DNA from: Elizabethkingia occulta
GTDB taxonomy: Bacteria; Bacteroidota; Bacteroidia; Flavobacteriales; Weeksellaceae
Direction: 5' to 3'
Assembly: GCF_002023715.1 (NCBI RefSeq)
Contig: NZ_MAHX01000007.1
Location: 203,176 to 267,175, forward strand
DNA: 64,000 nucleotides
Positions within the stretch are counted from its first letter, which is position 1. Each line of letters opens with the position of its first letter. Under the pieces are notes generated by a model. The model saw only the letters and a list, made by a program, of their open reading frames with translations, did no database searches and was not told the origin of the DNA. Both the position numbers and the translations under genes were made by a program. Positions 33,383 to 43,474 of this stretch are shown in pieces.

Positions 33383-35800
33383 ATGCTCCGTAACTGGCTG
33401 AAAATAGCTTTTACCCATTATAAAAAGAACTGGCTTTCCACAGTCATTAATTTTTTTGGTTTGGCCATAGGACTTACCAGCTTTATGCTTATTCTGATGC
33501 ATTGGGAAGATGAAGAATCTTTTGAAAACTGGAATCCTAAAAAAGAGAATATTTATTTTTTTCAGGGTTATTATAAAAAGGATAATGTTTATGGTAATAA
33601 TACTTCATACCTGGTCGCTAAGCGCGCCAAAGACATCATACCAGAAATTGAAGATTATGTATTGATAAATGGTTCCGGATATGCTGGAATAGCAACTTCA
33701 GATAATAAATCTGTGTACATTGAAGGAGGGATGTCTGTATCACCATCTTTTTTTAAACTATTTCCTTTCAAAATTTTATCTGGAAATGGGAAAAATGCTT
33801 TACTTGAAACGAATTCTATAGCAATATCAAATACCGTTAGCCAAAAACTTTTTGGAACTACAAATGCCATCGGAAAAACTTTAACTTATGAGAATAATCA
33901 ACTTGTAGTAACAGCAGTTTATGAGTTGCCAAAAGGAAATACAGAAATTAATCCTGAATTTATATTTCTTTCAAAACAGTATGCAAATGCTGTAAAGGAT
34001 CCGGGAGACGGGTGGGGAAATAATAGTTATGGATGTTTCTTCCTGTTCAAAGACAATGCATCCACTGAAGCTGTACGTCAGAAGGTAGTAAAAGATATTT
34101 TTGAATATCGAGCGAAAATGTTTGGTGATAAAGGTATGAGTGCTGAAAAGTATTTGGAACTCTATGGGCCTAATAATGTAGAATTTACCCGATTGGATAA
34201 AATGAAATTGCATGCCAAAGCTTCCTGGTTTGGTGGTGGGGACTATAAGCTTATTCTTATTTTATTTAGTTTATCTGTATTGTTACTGCTGATGTCAGCC
34301 ATTAATTTCATTAATCTGAAAACCGCTCAGGCTTCACAACGGGCTAAAGAAATAGGCGTAAGAAAAGCCCTGGGAAGTAGCAAATCACAGCTGATTGGGC
34401 AATTTTTACTCGAAACCTTTATAATCACGTTTGCTGCTTATTTATTTTCATTAGCCCTTACAGAAGCTGCATTGCCATTTTTTGGTAAGTTTTTAAATAA
34501 AGAAATTCATTTTCAAAATGACTTTTATTTATACTCAATGGTTATTGTTATTGCGATTTCGTTAGTATCAGGGAGCATTCCGGCTTTATATCTGTCTAAC
34601 TTCAAAGCCATAGATACACTGAAAGGAAATTTTGCACGCAGCAAAAATGGTATTTGGCTCAGAAATTCAATTTTAGGACTTCAATTGGTTATTTCTTCAT
34701 TCTTTATTATCGGCAGCTTTATTATCAATAATCAGGTTACCTACATGATGAATAAAGATCTGGGCTTCGATGGGAATCAGTTATATACAATCAATTTTAA
34801 TCAGGATTCTAAAAAGCCATGGATGAAATATGAGCTTCTAAAATCCGAACTGAAAAAAATAGAAGGGGTCAAAAGTGTGACTTTTGGTGAAGCTTTACCA
34901 GGATATAATGGCCGTAATACTTCCAACGTAGACTGGCATAATGAATCGGTTGAGGCGCAGCATGGTTCTTTGGATTTTGGATTTTTAGAAGCTATGAAAG
35001 TAAAATTGCTTGCAGGTAGATTTCTTTCTCCAAAGTTATCATCGGATACTATTAATTCAGCTATTGTCAATGAAGCTTTTGTACGAAAATTTGGATGGAA
35101 AAATAATGAAGTTTTTAATCATCAGGTTGCACCGGGATTCGATACTATAAAATATAATATTGTAGGAATAGTTAAAGACTTTAATGTGTTTAATCCAAGA
35201 GCTGAAATAGAGCCTATGATATTTTTTCATTACAGAGAAACCGATTGGAAGCGTTATGACCTTAACAGAGTTATTTTAGGATTCGATCCAAATAATATGT
35301 TATCCACTCAGCAAAGAGTAAAATCCTATTGGGAGAAAAATATAGAGCCCGGTTATCCTTTTAACGGTGATTTCATCAATAAAAAATTTGCTAAAACCTT
35401 TGTGAAATACCAGAAACAGCAGACTCTTTTTAATATCTTAAATACAATGGTTTTAATAATAGCGCTACTGGGGCTTTTCGCTTTATCATCTTTAATGATT
35501 GAACAAAAACTGAAGGATGTCGCTATTAAAAAAGCATTGGGAGCATCAGATAGCACACTGATAAAAGATCTGACTAAGAAATTCCTTTGGATAACTCTAA
35601 TAGCTGTTTTAGTTAGTATTCCGATCAGCTACTACTTCATGAATGAATGGCTGAAAGACTTTGCTTATCGTATAGAGATGCCTTGGTGGCCATATATTCT
35701 GAGCTTGGTAATTCTGTTGTTACTGACATTTCTGGTGGTGAGTATAAAAGCATACCGCGCTACCAAAGTAGAGCTGGTAAAATACCTGAAATACGAATAA
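33383..35800 (+). CDS. FtsX/MacB-like ABC permease, array copy 1
   Basis: An 805-residue permease with the double FtsX layout: helix 1 at about 20-40, a large periplasmic MacB_PCD domain (45-285), helices near 289-309, 340-360 and 383-403, helix 5 near 430-450, a second periplasmic domain (455-680), and helices near 686-706, 737-757 and 770-790. Conserved cytoplasmic coupling motifs are NLKTAQASQRAKEIGVRKALGSS after helix 2 and EQKLKDVAIKKALGAS after helix 6. No ATPase domain is fused. With copy 2 it shares HW(E/Q)DEESxExWNP after helix 1, unlike copies 3-6. It probably drives a tripartite pump with the neighbouring ATPase, fusion protein and TolC-like channel. Confidence 0.92.
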   Translation: MLRNWLKIAFTHYKKNWLSTVINFFGLAIGLTSFMLILMHWEDEESFENWNPKKENIYFFQGYYKKDNVYGNNTSYLVAKRAKDIIPEIEDYVLINGSGYAGIATSDNKSVYIEGGMSVSPSFFKLFPFKILSGNGKNALLETNSIAISNTVSQKLFGTTNAIGKTLTYENNQLVVTAVYELPKGNTEINPEFIFLSKQYANAVKDPGDGWGNNSYGCFFLFKDNASTEAVRQKVVKDIFEYRAKMFGDKGMSAEKYLELYGPNNVEFTRLDKMKLHAKASWFGGGDYKLILILFSLSVLLLLMSAINFINLKTAQASQRAKEIGVRKALGSSKSQLIGQFLLETFIITFAAYLFSLALTEAALPFFGKFLNKEIHFQNDFYLYSMVIVIAISLVSGSIPALYLSNFKAIDTLKGNFARSKNGIWLRNSILGLQLVISSFFIIGSFIINNQVTYMMNKDLGFDGNQLYTINFNQDSKKPWMKYELLKSELKKIEGVKSVTFGEALPGYNGRNTSNVDWHNESVEAQHGSLDFGFLEAMKVKLLAGRFLSPKLSSDTINSAIVNEAFVRKFGWKNNEVFNHQVAPGFDTIKYNIVGIVKDFNVFNPRAEIEPMIFFHYRETDWKRYDLNRVILGFDPNNMLSTQQRVKSYWEKNIEPGYPFNGDFINKKFAKTFVKYQKQQTLFNILNTMVLIIALLGLFALSSLMIEQKLKDVAIKKALGASDSTLIKDLTKKFLWITLIAVLVSIPISYYFMNEWLKDFAYRIEMPWWPYILSLVILLLLTFLVVSIKAYRATKVELVKYLKYE

Positions 35801-35903
35801 TGCTAAGTACGAAATACGAAGTTAGAAGTTAGAATTACAAATTTAGAAATTAGAGGTTAGAGAGTTAACCATTTACAATTAATCTATTAACCATTAGGTA
35901 ATT
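35801..35903. repeat. Spacer repeat between permeases 1 and 2
   Basis: Begins CTAAGTACGAAATACGAAG, continues with GTTAGAAGTTAGAATTAC and ends in ATTAACCATTAGGTAATT just before the ATG. The ending recurs before permease 4 and, changed, before 5 and 6. Confidence 0.75.
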
Positions 35904-38318
35904 ATGTTAAAGAACTGGCTGAAAATAGCATTTACACAATACAAAAAGAACTGGCTTTCTACAGTAATCAATCTGTTTGGGTTAACGATTGGGCTTACTG
36001 GCTTTATGCTCATCCTGATGCACTGGCAGGATGAAGAATCATATGAAGTATGGAATCCCGGTAAAGAAAATATCTATTTTCTGGAAAACGGGATGGGGAA
36101 AAATTTTGGTATCTGGAGTTCTTCTACTCAGGCAGAAATGCGTTATGGAAAGGAAAAAGTAAGCGGTATTCAGGACTATCTTCTAATAAATCCTTTTCAA
36201 AATAATGAGCGTGTTAGTTTCGGTTCTAAGGTTTCCAATCCTGTAAAATATACAACATCAGACAGTTTTTTCAGATTTTTTCCTTTTAAAAAGCTTGCCG
36301 GTTCCTATAAAGATATTTTTAAAAATACTCATGTTGCTGCTATTTCTGCAGAAACAGCTCAACAGCTATTTGGTAATAATTATCAGGATGCTGTAGGTAA
36401 AACAATCGTATCCGACCAGAATAAATATGTTATTGCTGCCGTATATGAACTCCCAAAAGGAAATTCGGTCATTAAGCCAGGACTACTTGTAAGAGATGGG
36501 TTTCTGAACGGAAATGAAGAAAATTGGGGAGATTATAATTATGCAGGCTTTTTTATGATAAAGCCCAATGCGGATATCACAAAGGTAAATACAGATCTTA
36601 ATAAAATGCTTTACGACTACAAGGTTGCCAAGGATATGAAGATCATGAATAAAACAGTTCAGGAATATGAAGCTGCAATTGGTGGTAAAGCAGAGCTCTT
36701 TATCACAAGGCTGGACAGAATGAAACTCGAGGCCAAGGGTGGAGGTTTGGAAAAAGCAGATAAAAAGAATATTTATATACTGTTGGGACTTTCAGTTATC
36801 ATTGTATTATTATCTGCTATTAATTTTATTAATCTAAAGACAGCACAAGCCTCGCAGCGTGCGAAAGAAGTAGGTGTACGTCGTGTAATGGGTGGAACAA
36901 CCTGGCAGTTAACAGGTCAGTTTTTATTGGAGACATTACTTATATGCATGACTGCTTATTTGTTGGCAACAGCTTTTGCAGAAATACTATTGCCGGCTTA
37001 TAATAAATTTCTGGGTAAAGAGATCAAGTTATCTAATGCTAATGTCTTTATCTATTCACTTGTAATGTTGCTTATTACTAGTATAGTTTCAGGACTTATT
37101 CCGGCTGTTTATCTGGCGAATTTCAAACCGATTAATACGCTTAAAGGTAATTTTTCCAGAAGTAAACATGGTATATGGCTTAGAAACGGTATCCTGACAA
37201 TACAGCTTGTGATTTCGTCATTCTTTATTATATCAATATTAATTATCAATGCTCAGGTTAATCATATGCTGAATAAAAATCTGGGGTTCAATGGTGATCA
37301 GGTCATTAATATTGATTTTCTGAAACAAGTTGACAAACCCTATCAAAAATATGAATTGCTCAGACAGCAGCTTCCAAAAATAAAAGGTGTAGAAGGTGTT
37401 ACTTACACCAAGCAACGTATGGGAATGGGGAGTGCCGGAAATTCAAATGTTAACTATATGAACAAAAGTATTATGGCTAACCATGGATCTGTAGACCTTA
37501 ACTTTTTTAAATTTTTTGAAATAAAAATTGTAGAAGGCCGGGACTTCGATCCAAAATTATCTTCAGACACATTATCCTCTACAATTGTGAATCAGGCTTT
37601 TATCAAAGAAATGGGCTGGACTCCCAAAGAGGCTATAGGAAAAGAAGTACGTCCGGGATTTGATAGTATAAGATATAAAATTGTAGGTGTAGCACAGGAT
37701 TACAATCAGGAAAGTGTTGCCAATAAGGTAGCGTCTGTTATTTATTTCAACTATGGACGTAACTGGAATAAAAGTAATATCAATAATATTATGGTAAAGC
37801 TTTCCGGTGATAATATACCGGAAACCATAAGTAACATCCAGGATTACTGGCAGAAAGAAATAGAACCGGGGTATCCGTTTCAGTATCAGTTTCTTAATAA
37901 ACAATTTGCTAAAACATATGATAGTTACAAAAAACAGAGATTACTATTCAGTATTCTCAATGCTATGGTGCTTGTTGTAGCACTGTTAGGATTGTTTGCT
38001 TTATCTTCTTTAATGATTGATCAGAAGCTGAAAGATGTAGCCATCAAAAAAACATTGGGAGCATCGGATAGTATACTGATAAAAGATCTGACAAAAAGAT
38101 TTCTTTTGATTGCTACACTGGCAGTATTCTTAAGTATTCCATTGAGTTATTACTTTATGAATGAATGGCTGAAAGACTTTGCCTACCGGATTGAGATGCC
38201 GTGGTGGCCATATGTTATGAGTCTGGTAATCCTACTGTTGCTAACCTTCTTTGTTGTGAGTATTAAAGCATACCGTGCGACCAAAGTAGATTTGGTGAAG
38301 TATCTTAAATACGAATGA
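35904..38318 (+). CDS. FtsX/MacB-like ABC permease, array copy 2
   Basis: An 804-residue paralogue of copy 1 with the same eight-helix, two-periplasmic-domain layout. The first helix-loop (LTGFMLILMHWQDEESYEVWNPGKENIYF-like) is closest to copy 1, while the middle of the first periplasmic domain (about 60-270) is largely its own. Coupling motif 1 is NLKTAQASQRAKEVGVRRVMGG, with Arg-Val-Met in place of the usual Lys-Ala-Leu; coupling motif 2 (DQKLKDVAIKKTLGAS) is standard. The last 80 bases of coding sequence and the following spacer are nearly identical to those of copy 3. Frame is intact and codon use normal, so it is under selection and not a decaying duplicate. Confidence 0.92.
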   Translation: MLKNWLKIAFTQYKKNWLSTVINLFGLTIGLTGFMLILMHWQDEESYEVWNPGKENIYFLENGMGKNFGIWSSSTQAEMRYGKEKVSGIQDYLLINPFQNNERVSFGSKVSNPVKYTTSDSFFRFFPFKKLAGSYKDIFKNTHVAAISAETAQQLFGNNYQDAVGKTIVSDQNKYVIAAVYELPKGNSVIKPGLLVRDGFLNGNEENWGDYNYAGFFMIKPNADITKVNTDLNKMLYDYKVAKDMKIMNKTVQEYEAAIGGKAELFITRLDRMKLEAKGGGLEKADKKNIYILLGLSVIIVLLSAINFINLKTAQASQRAKEVGVRRVMGGTTWQLTGQFLLETLLICMTAYLLATAFAEILLPAYNKFLGKEIKLSNANVFIYSLVMLLITSIVSGLIPAVYLANFKPINTLKGNFSRSKHGIWLRNGILTIQLVISSFFIISILIINAQVNHMLNKNLGFNGDQVINIDFLKQVDKPYQKYELLRQQLPKIKGVEGVTYTKQRMGMGSAGNSNVNYMNKSIMANHGSVDLNFFKFFEIKIVEGRDFDPKLSSDTLSSTIVNQAFIKEMGWTPKEAIGKEVRPGFDSIRYKIVGVAQDYNQESVANKVASVIYFNYGRNWNKSNINNIMVKLSGDNIPETISNIQDYWQKEIEPGYPFQYQFLNKQFAKTYDSYKKQRLLFSILNAMVLVVALLGLFALSSLMIDQKLKDVAIKKTLGASDSILIKDLTKRFLLIATLAVFLSIPLSYYFMNEWLKDFAYRIEMPWWPYVMSLVILLLLTFFVVSIKAYRATKVDLVKYLKYE

Positions 38319-38440
38319 TAGTAAGTACGAGGTTAGAAGTTAGAATTACGAATTTAGAAATTAGAGGTTGGAAAATTAATCATTCATAATTGACCATTAC
38401 GAAATACGAAGTTAGAAAATTAACCATTAATAATTAACCA
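38319..38440. repeat. Spacer repeat between permeases 2 and 3
   Basis: Near-identical to the spacer after permease 3 for its first ~55 bases (GTAAGTACGA, GTTAGAAGTTAGAATTACGA). It then carries a second CGAAATACGAAGTTAGAA piece, and lacks the AGGTAATTATG leader that precedes the other copies. Confidence 0.75.
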
Positions 38441-40861
38441 TTGATACAGAACTGGCTAAAAATAGCATTTACGAACTACAAAAGAAACTGGGTTTCAACA
38501 CTAATTAATCTTTTAGGATTAACTGTTGGGTTTACTGTTTTCATTTTGATATTTCTAAACTGGCAGGACGAGAAAAGTTATGAAAGCTGGGTGCCGGGTA
38601 AGGAGAATATCTATTTGGTAGAAAATAATAATGCCATTTTTGGATATATGGCAGTATCAAGCTATCCAGAGTTATATGTTTCCAAAGAAAAGTTCAGTGA
38701 GATAGAAGATTATACTATAGCCGGTATTTGGAAAGGGAAATATAAACTAATTTATAAAGACAAATCTGCTTATGCTGAGGAGGCTAGCGCTATAGATTCC
38801 TATTTCGAATTCTTTCCTCATGAAGCAATAGCAGGAAGCTTTAAAAATGCTATTAGCGATGAAAATAAAATAGCTCTTTCCGAAAAAACAGCGAAGATGC
38901 TTTTCGGTACAGAATATAAAAACTGTATAGGTAAGGTAATAAAAAAAGATAGTGATAATAAATCGTATGTTGTAACGGCTGTATATAAGTATACGGATAA
39001 TAATAGTGTATTTAAATCCGATTATATTATTAAGACGCCGGGACTTGATAATGCTAATGGTTGGAGTAATTATAGCTATATAGGTTTTTTTAAAGTAAAA
39101 CCTGAAACTGATATCAAAAATCTGGAAAAAAAGCTTACAGATCAGATGGCTGTAGAGGAGAAAAAGAATTCTGAGAAATGGCGTGAAAAGTATGATGAAA
39201 AAGATAAAACACTCGTTTCTCTTGTTCCTTTAAATACCATGAAATTGGATGCAAAGAGTGAAGGAATTGAAAAAGGAGATAAAAAATCTATTCTAATCTT
39301 ATTAAGCCTGTCAGCTCTTATTCTTACACTATCCGGAATTAATCTGATTAATCTGAAAACAGCTCAGGCTTCTCAACGAGCAAAAGAAGTAGGAGTAAGA
39401 AAAGCCATAGGAGATTCCAGATTCGGAGTTATTCTTCAGTTTTTATTCGAGAATGCAATAGTCTGTATTGTAGCCTATTTATTGTCTTTTGTTGTAATAG
39501 AATTTTTACTTCCCTCTTACAATAAATTTTTAGGAAAAGAAATAAGTATGGATAATACCAATGTTATAGTCTATTCAGCGCTTTTATTGCTTCTGTTTAT
39601 ATTTTTATCCGGTATTATACCAGCTCTTTATTTATCGAACTTCCAACCTATTAATACACTAAAGGGAAATTTCTCCAGAAGTAAGCATGGTGTATGGCTA
39701 AGAAACTCTATCCTTACACTGCAGTTGATTATTTCTTCATTCTTTATTGTCTGTTCTTTTATAATTCATAGCCAGGTTCAGTATATGTTAAATAAGGATC
39801 TGGGATTCAAGGGAGATCAGGTTGTTCAGATAGATTTTAAAAAAACCAATTACAGAGACGATTATAATTATAAAAAATACCTGAGACTAAAGGCGGAAAT
39901 ATCTAAAATATCCGGAGTTCAGGAGATTACAGGATCTGTTCTTTCATTAGGTAATGGTGTAAGAAATTCATCATCTGTGAAAAATGTTCTGGACACTACC
40001 AAGAATATTAATAATGTAGGAAATGGTGGGATAGATTATAATTATTTTCAGTTTTACAAAATAAAATTTGCAAGCGGAAGAAATATTGATATTCATAAAA
40101 CTTCAGATACGATTTCCGGAGCGGTAGCCAACGAAACATTTGTGAAAATGATGGGATGGAACAATCAACAGGCCTTAGGAAAAGAAGTATATCCAGGCTG
40201 GGATGGCAAGAAAAAATATAAAATTCTCGGTGTTGTTAAAGACTTCTATGTAACAGGTGTAGACAAGCCTATAGATCCAATATTATTCTATAACTACGAC
40301 AGAACCTATATTAAAAATAGCCTGACAGGTTTGCAAATCAAACTTTCAGGTAATGACATTAACGGGACTATAAAACGTATTGAAGAATTCTGGAATACAA
40401 AAGCAGAACCCGGATATCCATTCGAGTATACATTTGTAGACAAATCTTTTGCAAGAACATTTACTAAATATGAAAAACAAAAAATTCTTTTTTCTATTTT
40501 AAATTCTGTGGTTTTGGTTGTCGCATTATCAGGACTCTTTGCCTTATCCAGCCTGATGATTGATCAGAAATTAAAAGAAGTGGCTATCAAAAAAACAATG
40601 GGAGCTTCGGATAGCATATTGATAAGAGATCTTACGAAGAGATACTTATGGCTGACAGCATTAGCAGTACTAATTAGTATACCAATTAGTTATTACTTTA
40701 TGAATGAATGGCTGAAAGACTTTGCTTATCGGATTGAGATGCCCTGGTGGCCGTATGTTCTGAGTTTTGTAATCCTACTGTTGCTAACCTTCTTTGTTGT
40801 GAGTATTAAAGCATACCGTGCGACCAAAGTAGATTTGGTGAAGTATCTGAAATACGAATGA
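38441..40861 (+). CDS. FtsX/MacB-like ABC permease, array copy 3 (TTG start)
   Basis: An 806-residue copy with the same layout. It has no ATG at the conserved position: the alignment of IQNWLKIAF with LRNWLKIAF of the other copies requires initiation at the TTG at 38441, so translation is probably weaker. From here on the copies carry FLNWQDEKSYExWVP after helix 1 instead of HWxDEES. Coupling motif 1 reads NLKTAQASQRAKEVGVRKAIGDS; motif 2 is DQKLKEVAIKKTMGAS with Glu and Met changes. The second periplasmic domain shows the TGSVLSLGNGVRNSSS segment shared in form with copies 4-6, placing this copy between the two subgroups. Confidence 0.9.
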   Translation: MIQNWLKIAFTNYKRNWVSTLINLLGLTVGFTVFILIFLNWQDEKSYESWVPGKENIYLVENNNAIFGYMAVSSYPELYVSKEKFSEIEDYTIAGIWKGKYKLIYKDKSAYAEEASAIDSYFEFFPHEAIAGSFKNAISDENKIALSEKTAKMLFGTEYKNCIGKVIKKDSDNKSYVVTAVYKYTDNNSVFKSDYIIKTPGLDNANGWSNYSYIGFFKVKPETDIKNLEKKLTDQMAVEEKKNSEKWREKYDEKDKTLVSLVPLNTMKLDAKSEGIEKGDKKSILILLSLSALILTLSGINLINLKTAQASQRAKEVGVRKAIGDSRFGVILQFLFENAIVCIVAYLLSFVVIEFLLPSYNKFLGKEISMDNTNVIVYSALLLLLFIFLSGIIPALYLSNFQPINTLKGNFSRSKHGVWLRNSILTLQLIISSFFIVCSFIIHSQVQYMLNKDLGFKGDQVVQIDFKKTNYRDDYNYKKYLRLKAEISKISGVQEITGSVLSLGNGVRNSSSVKNVLDTTKNINNVGNGGIDYNYFQFYKIKFASGRNIDIHKTSDTISGAVANETFVKMMGWNNQQALGKEVYPGWDGKKKYKILGVVKDFYVTGVDKPIDPILFYNYDRTYIKNSLTGLQIKLSGNDINGTIKRIEEFWNTKAEPGYPFEYTFVDKSFARTFTKYEKQKILFSILNSVVLVVALSGLFALSSLMIDQKLKEVAIKKTMGASDSILIRDLTKRYLWLTALAVLISIPISYYFMNEWLKDFAYRIEMPWWPYVLSFVILLLLTFFVVSIKAYRATKVDLVKYLKYE

Positions 40862-40956
40862 TAGTAAGTACGAAGTTAGAAGTTAGAATTACGAATTTAG
40901 AATTTAGAGGTTAGAAAATTAACGACTTATAATTAATCATTAACCATTAGGTAATT
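40862..40956. repeat. Spacer repeat between permeases 3 and 4
   Basis: GTAAGTACGAAGTTAGAAGTTAGAAT-type start matching the previous spacer almost base for base, ending with CATTAACCATTAGGTAATT before the ATG at 40957, as before permease 2. Confidence 0.75.
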
Positions 40957-43386
40957 ATGTTTAAAAACTGGATTAAAATAGCATTTAGCAATTATAAAAA
41001 GAACTGGCTTACTACCCTTATCAACCTTTTGGGGCTGTCTGTGGGGCTAACTGTATTCCTGTTGGTATTCCTGAATTGGCAGGACGAAAAATCCTATGAA
41101 AAATGGGTGCCTGAAGGAGATAATGTGTATTATGTCGAAAGAGTTTTTGATCACAAAGATTTTAATGCTGTATGCAGCTATCCTTTTCTGGAAGTGCCAT
41201 CAAAAACATTCCCGGAGATTCAGAATTTTTCAGTGATTAATTATTGGGCAAACAATAAATCCCGACTTTTAACGGACGGTCATTCCAGTTATAATAGCTC
41301 TGCTGAAGTATCAGAAGGTTTCTTCAAGGTTCTTCCTTTTCCTCTCGTAGCGGGTAGCTATAATAATCTTTTTGTGGATGAAAATTCAATAGCATTATCC
41401 GAAGATGTTGCAAAACAGCTTTTCGGGGATAGCTACAAAGAGAGTATTGGAAAGACCGTTACAAAAGATGAAAGCGGTAAAAAAGCTGTTGTACAGGCTA
41501 TTTACAAACTTCCTGCAGAAGAAGAGAATACTATTTTCAGACCCGGCTTCGTCGTAAGAAATTCTAATATAGATTCTAATAAAAATGTATGGAGTAATAA
41601 CAGCTTCTTTGGTTTTTTCCGTGTAAAGCCAGGTACAAATATTTCGGAACTGGAGAAAAAACTATCTGCAATACAGACAAGACAGCAAAATATTGAGCTT
41701 AAACAGTCAGGCTGGCCAGAAATGAAAAGTCCAATAGAAATACGCCTGGTAAACATAAAAAAAATGAGGCTGGATGCTAAAAGTGGTGGGCTTGAAGGTA
41801 CAGACAAAAAATCAATCTTGATTTTGCTGTCCTTATCAGGGCTTATTATGATACTTTCTGCTATTAATTTTATCAATCTCAATACAGCTCAGGCATCACA
41901 AAGAGCAAAAGAAGTAGGCATTCGAAAATCATTTGGGAGTTCCAAAGGACAATTGGTTATACAATTCTTACTGGAGACCTTTATAATTTATATCACTGCA
42001 TTCTTTATATCACTGATTCTTCTGGAGCTTTTATTACCTCTTTACGGTAAATTTCTCAACAAGATAATAAAGATAGGTGATCCTGTTGTTTATCTGTATA
42101 CAGTATTAATTGTCTCTGTATTTGCATTTATTTCCGGAATTGTTCCTGCAATATATCTTTCCGGTTTCAAGCCAATTCAAACACTTAAAGGGAACTTTTC
42201 CAGAAGTAAACATGGTATATGGTTACGTAATTCTATTTTGACCTTGCAAATTATTATTTCTTCATTTTTTATTATATCCTCTTTCGTTGTCTATAAGCAG
42301 GTTGATCATATGATGCAGAAAGATTTAGGCTTTCATGGTGAACAGGTTTACCAGCTTAATTTTAATAAAATATCTTGGGAAAATAATTATAATATGAAGA
42401 AGTACCAGTTGTATAGTGAGAAGATAAAACACTTTCCTGGTGTCATAGATGTTACAGGGTCTTCTCAGACTTTAGGAAACGGTGTTAACAGTACAACAGG
42501 CATTAAGTATAAAAGAGATTCTACAAAGTCCGTGGATGTTGGTGTAGGTGCTATAGATCTGAACTTTACAAAGTTTTATAAAATTAAATTCCTTTCGGGA
42601 AGAGATTTTAATCCAAAATTAACTACAGATACAACAAAGGCAATTGTAGTAAATGAAGCCTTTGTCCAAAAAATAGGATGGAATAATCAGGAAGCCATTG
42701 GTAAAGAAATGACAAGTAATACGGATAGTAAAGCCCGAAACATGGTCATAATCGGGGTTGTAAAGGATATGAATTTTGCTGATGTACAGTATAAAATTGA
42801 CCCGATAATGTTTTTTAATTACGATAGGTACTGGACCAGAAATAATCTAATCAGTTTACAAATCAAATTATCCGGTGAAAATATCAATGAAAATCTGACC
42901 AGAATCAAAAAATATTGGGAAACAGAAGTAGAACCGGGATATCCGTTCCGAGGAGAATTTGTCAATAAACAGTTTGCCAGAACCTTTGAGAAGTATGAAA
43001 AACAGCGCACTTTGTTTTCGATTCTGAATGCTATCGTTCTGTTAGTAGCTCTTTTAGGACTGTTTGCACTATCCAGCTTAATGATAGAACAAAAGCTGAA
43101 GGATGTTGCCATTAAGAAAACATTAGGTGCATCAGACAGTATACTGATAAAGGATCTGACTAAGAAATTCCTTTGGATAACACTGATAGCTGTTTTAATT
43201 AGTATTCCGGTTAGTTACTACTTTATGAATGAATGGTTGAAAGGTTTTGCTTATCGTATAGAAATGCCGTGGTGGCCATATATTTTAAGCTTGGCAATCC
43301 TTTTATTGCTGACAATTCTTGTGGTAAGTATCAAAGCCTACAGGGCAACCAAAGTAGAACTGATAAAATATTTGAAATACGAATAA
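40957..43386 (+). CDS. FtsX/MacB-like ABC permease, array copy 4
   Basis: An 809-residue copy, first of the 4-5-6 subgroup, which is marked by NLNTAQASQRAKE (Asn for Lys) in coupling motif 1; here it continues VGIRKSFGSSKGQL. Four extra residues relative to copy 1 lie in the periplasmic domains. The second periplasmic domain has TGSSQTLGNGVNSTTG followed by YKRDSTKS, shared in pattern with copies 5 and 6. Coupling motif 2 is EQKLKDVAIKKTLGAS and the C-terminus ends RATKVELIKYLKYE, one Ile substitution from copies 1, 5 and 6. All eight membrane segments are predicted. The periplasmic parts, which should contact the substrate or the fusion protein, are the most divergent. Confidence 0.92.
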   Translation: MFKNWIKIAFSNYKKNWLTTLINLLGLSVGLTVFLLVFLNWQDEKSYEKWVPEGDNVYYVERVFDHKDFNAVCSYPFLEVPSKTFPEIQNFSVINYWANNKSRLLTDGHSSYNSSAEVSEGFFKVLPFPLVAGSYNNLFVDENSIALSEDVAKQLFGDSYKESIGKTVTKDESGKKAVVQAIYKLPAEEENTIFRPGFVVRNSNIDSNKNVWSNNSFFGFFRVKPGTNISELEKKLSAIQTRQQNIELKQSGWPEMKSPIEIRLVNIKKMRLDAKSGGLEGTDKKSILILLSLSGLIMILSAINFINLNTAQASQRAKEVGIRKSFGSSKGQLVIQFLLETFIIYITAFFISLILLELLLPLYGKFLNKIIKIGDPVVYLYTVLIVSVFAFISGIVPAIYLSGFKPIQTLKGNFSRSKHGIWLRNSILTLQIIISSFFIISSFVVYKQVDHMMQKDLGFHGEQVYQLNFNKISWENNYNMKKYQLYSEKIKHFPGVIDVTGSSQTLGNGVNSTTGIKYKRDSTKSVDVGVGAIDLNFTKFYKIKFLSGRDFNPKLTTDTTKAIVVNEAFVQKIGWNNQEAIGKEMTSNTDSKARNMVIIGVVKDMNFADVQYKIDPIMFFNYDRYWTRNNLISLQIKLSGENINENLTRIKKYWETEVEPGYPFRGEFVNKQFARTFEKYEKQRTLFSILNAIVLLVALLGLFALSSLMIEQKLKDVAIKKTLGASDSILIKDLTKKFLWITLIAVLISIPVSYYFMNEWLKGFAYRIEMPWWPYILSLAILLLLTILVVSIKAYRATKVELIKYLKYE

Positions 43387-43474
43387 TGCTAAGTACGAAA
43401 TTAGAATTACGAAGTTAGAAGTTTGAATTACTAAAATTTACCATTGACAATTAATCATTAACAATTAGCTAATT
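43387..43474. repeat. Spacer repeat between permeases 4 and 5
   Basis: Shortest spacer: CTAAGTACGAAATTAGAATTACGAAG, then TTGACAATTAATCATTAACAATTAGCTAATT before the ATG (shown here in parts: TTGACAATTAATCATTAAC and AATTAGCTAATT). The second part is repeated before permease 6. Confidence 0.7.
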
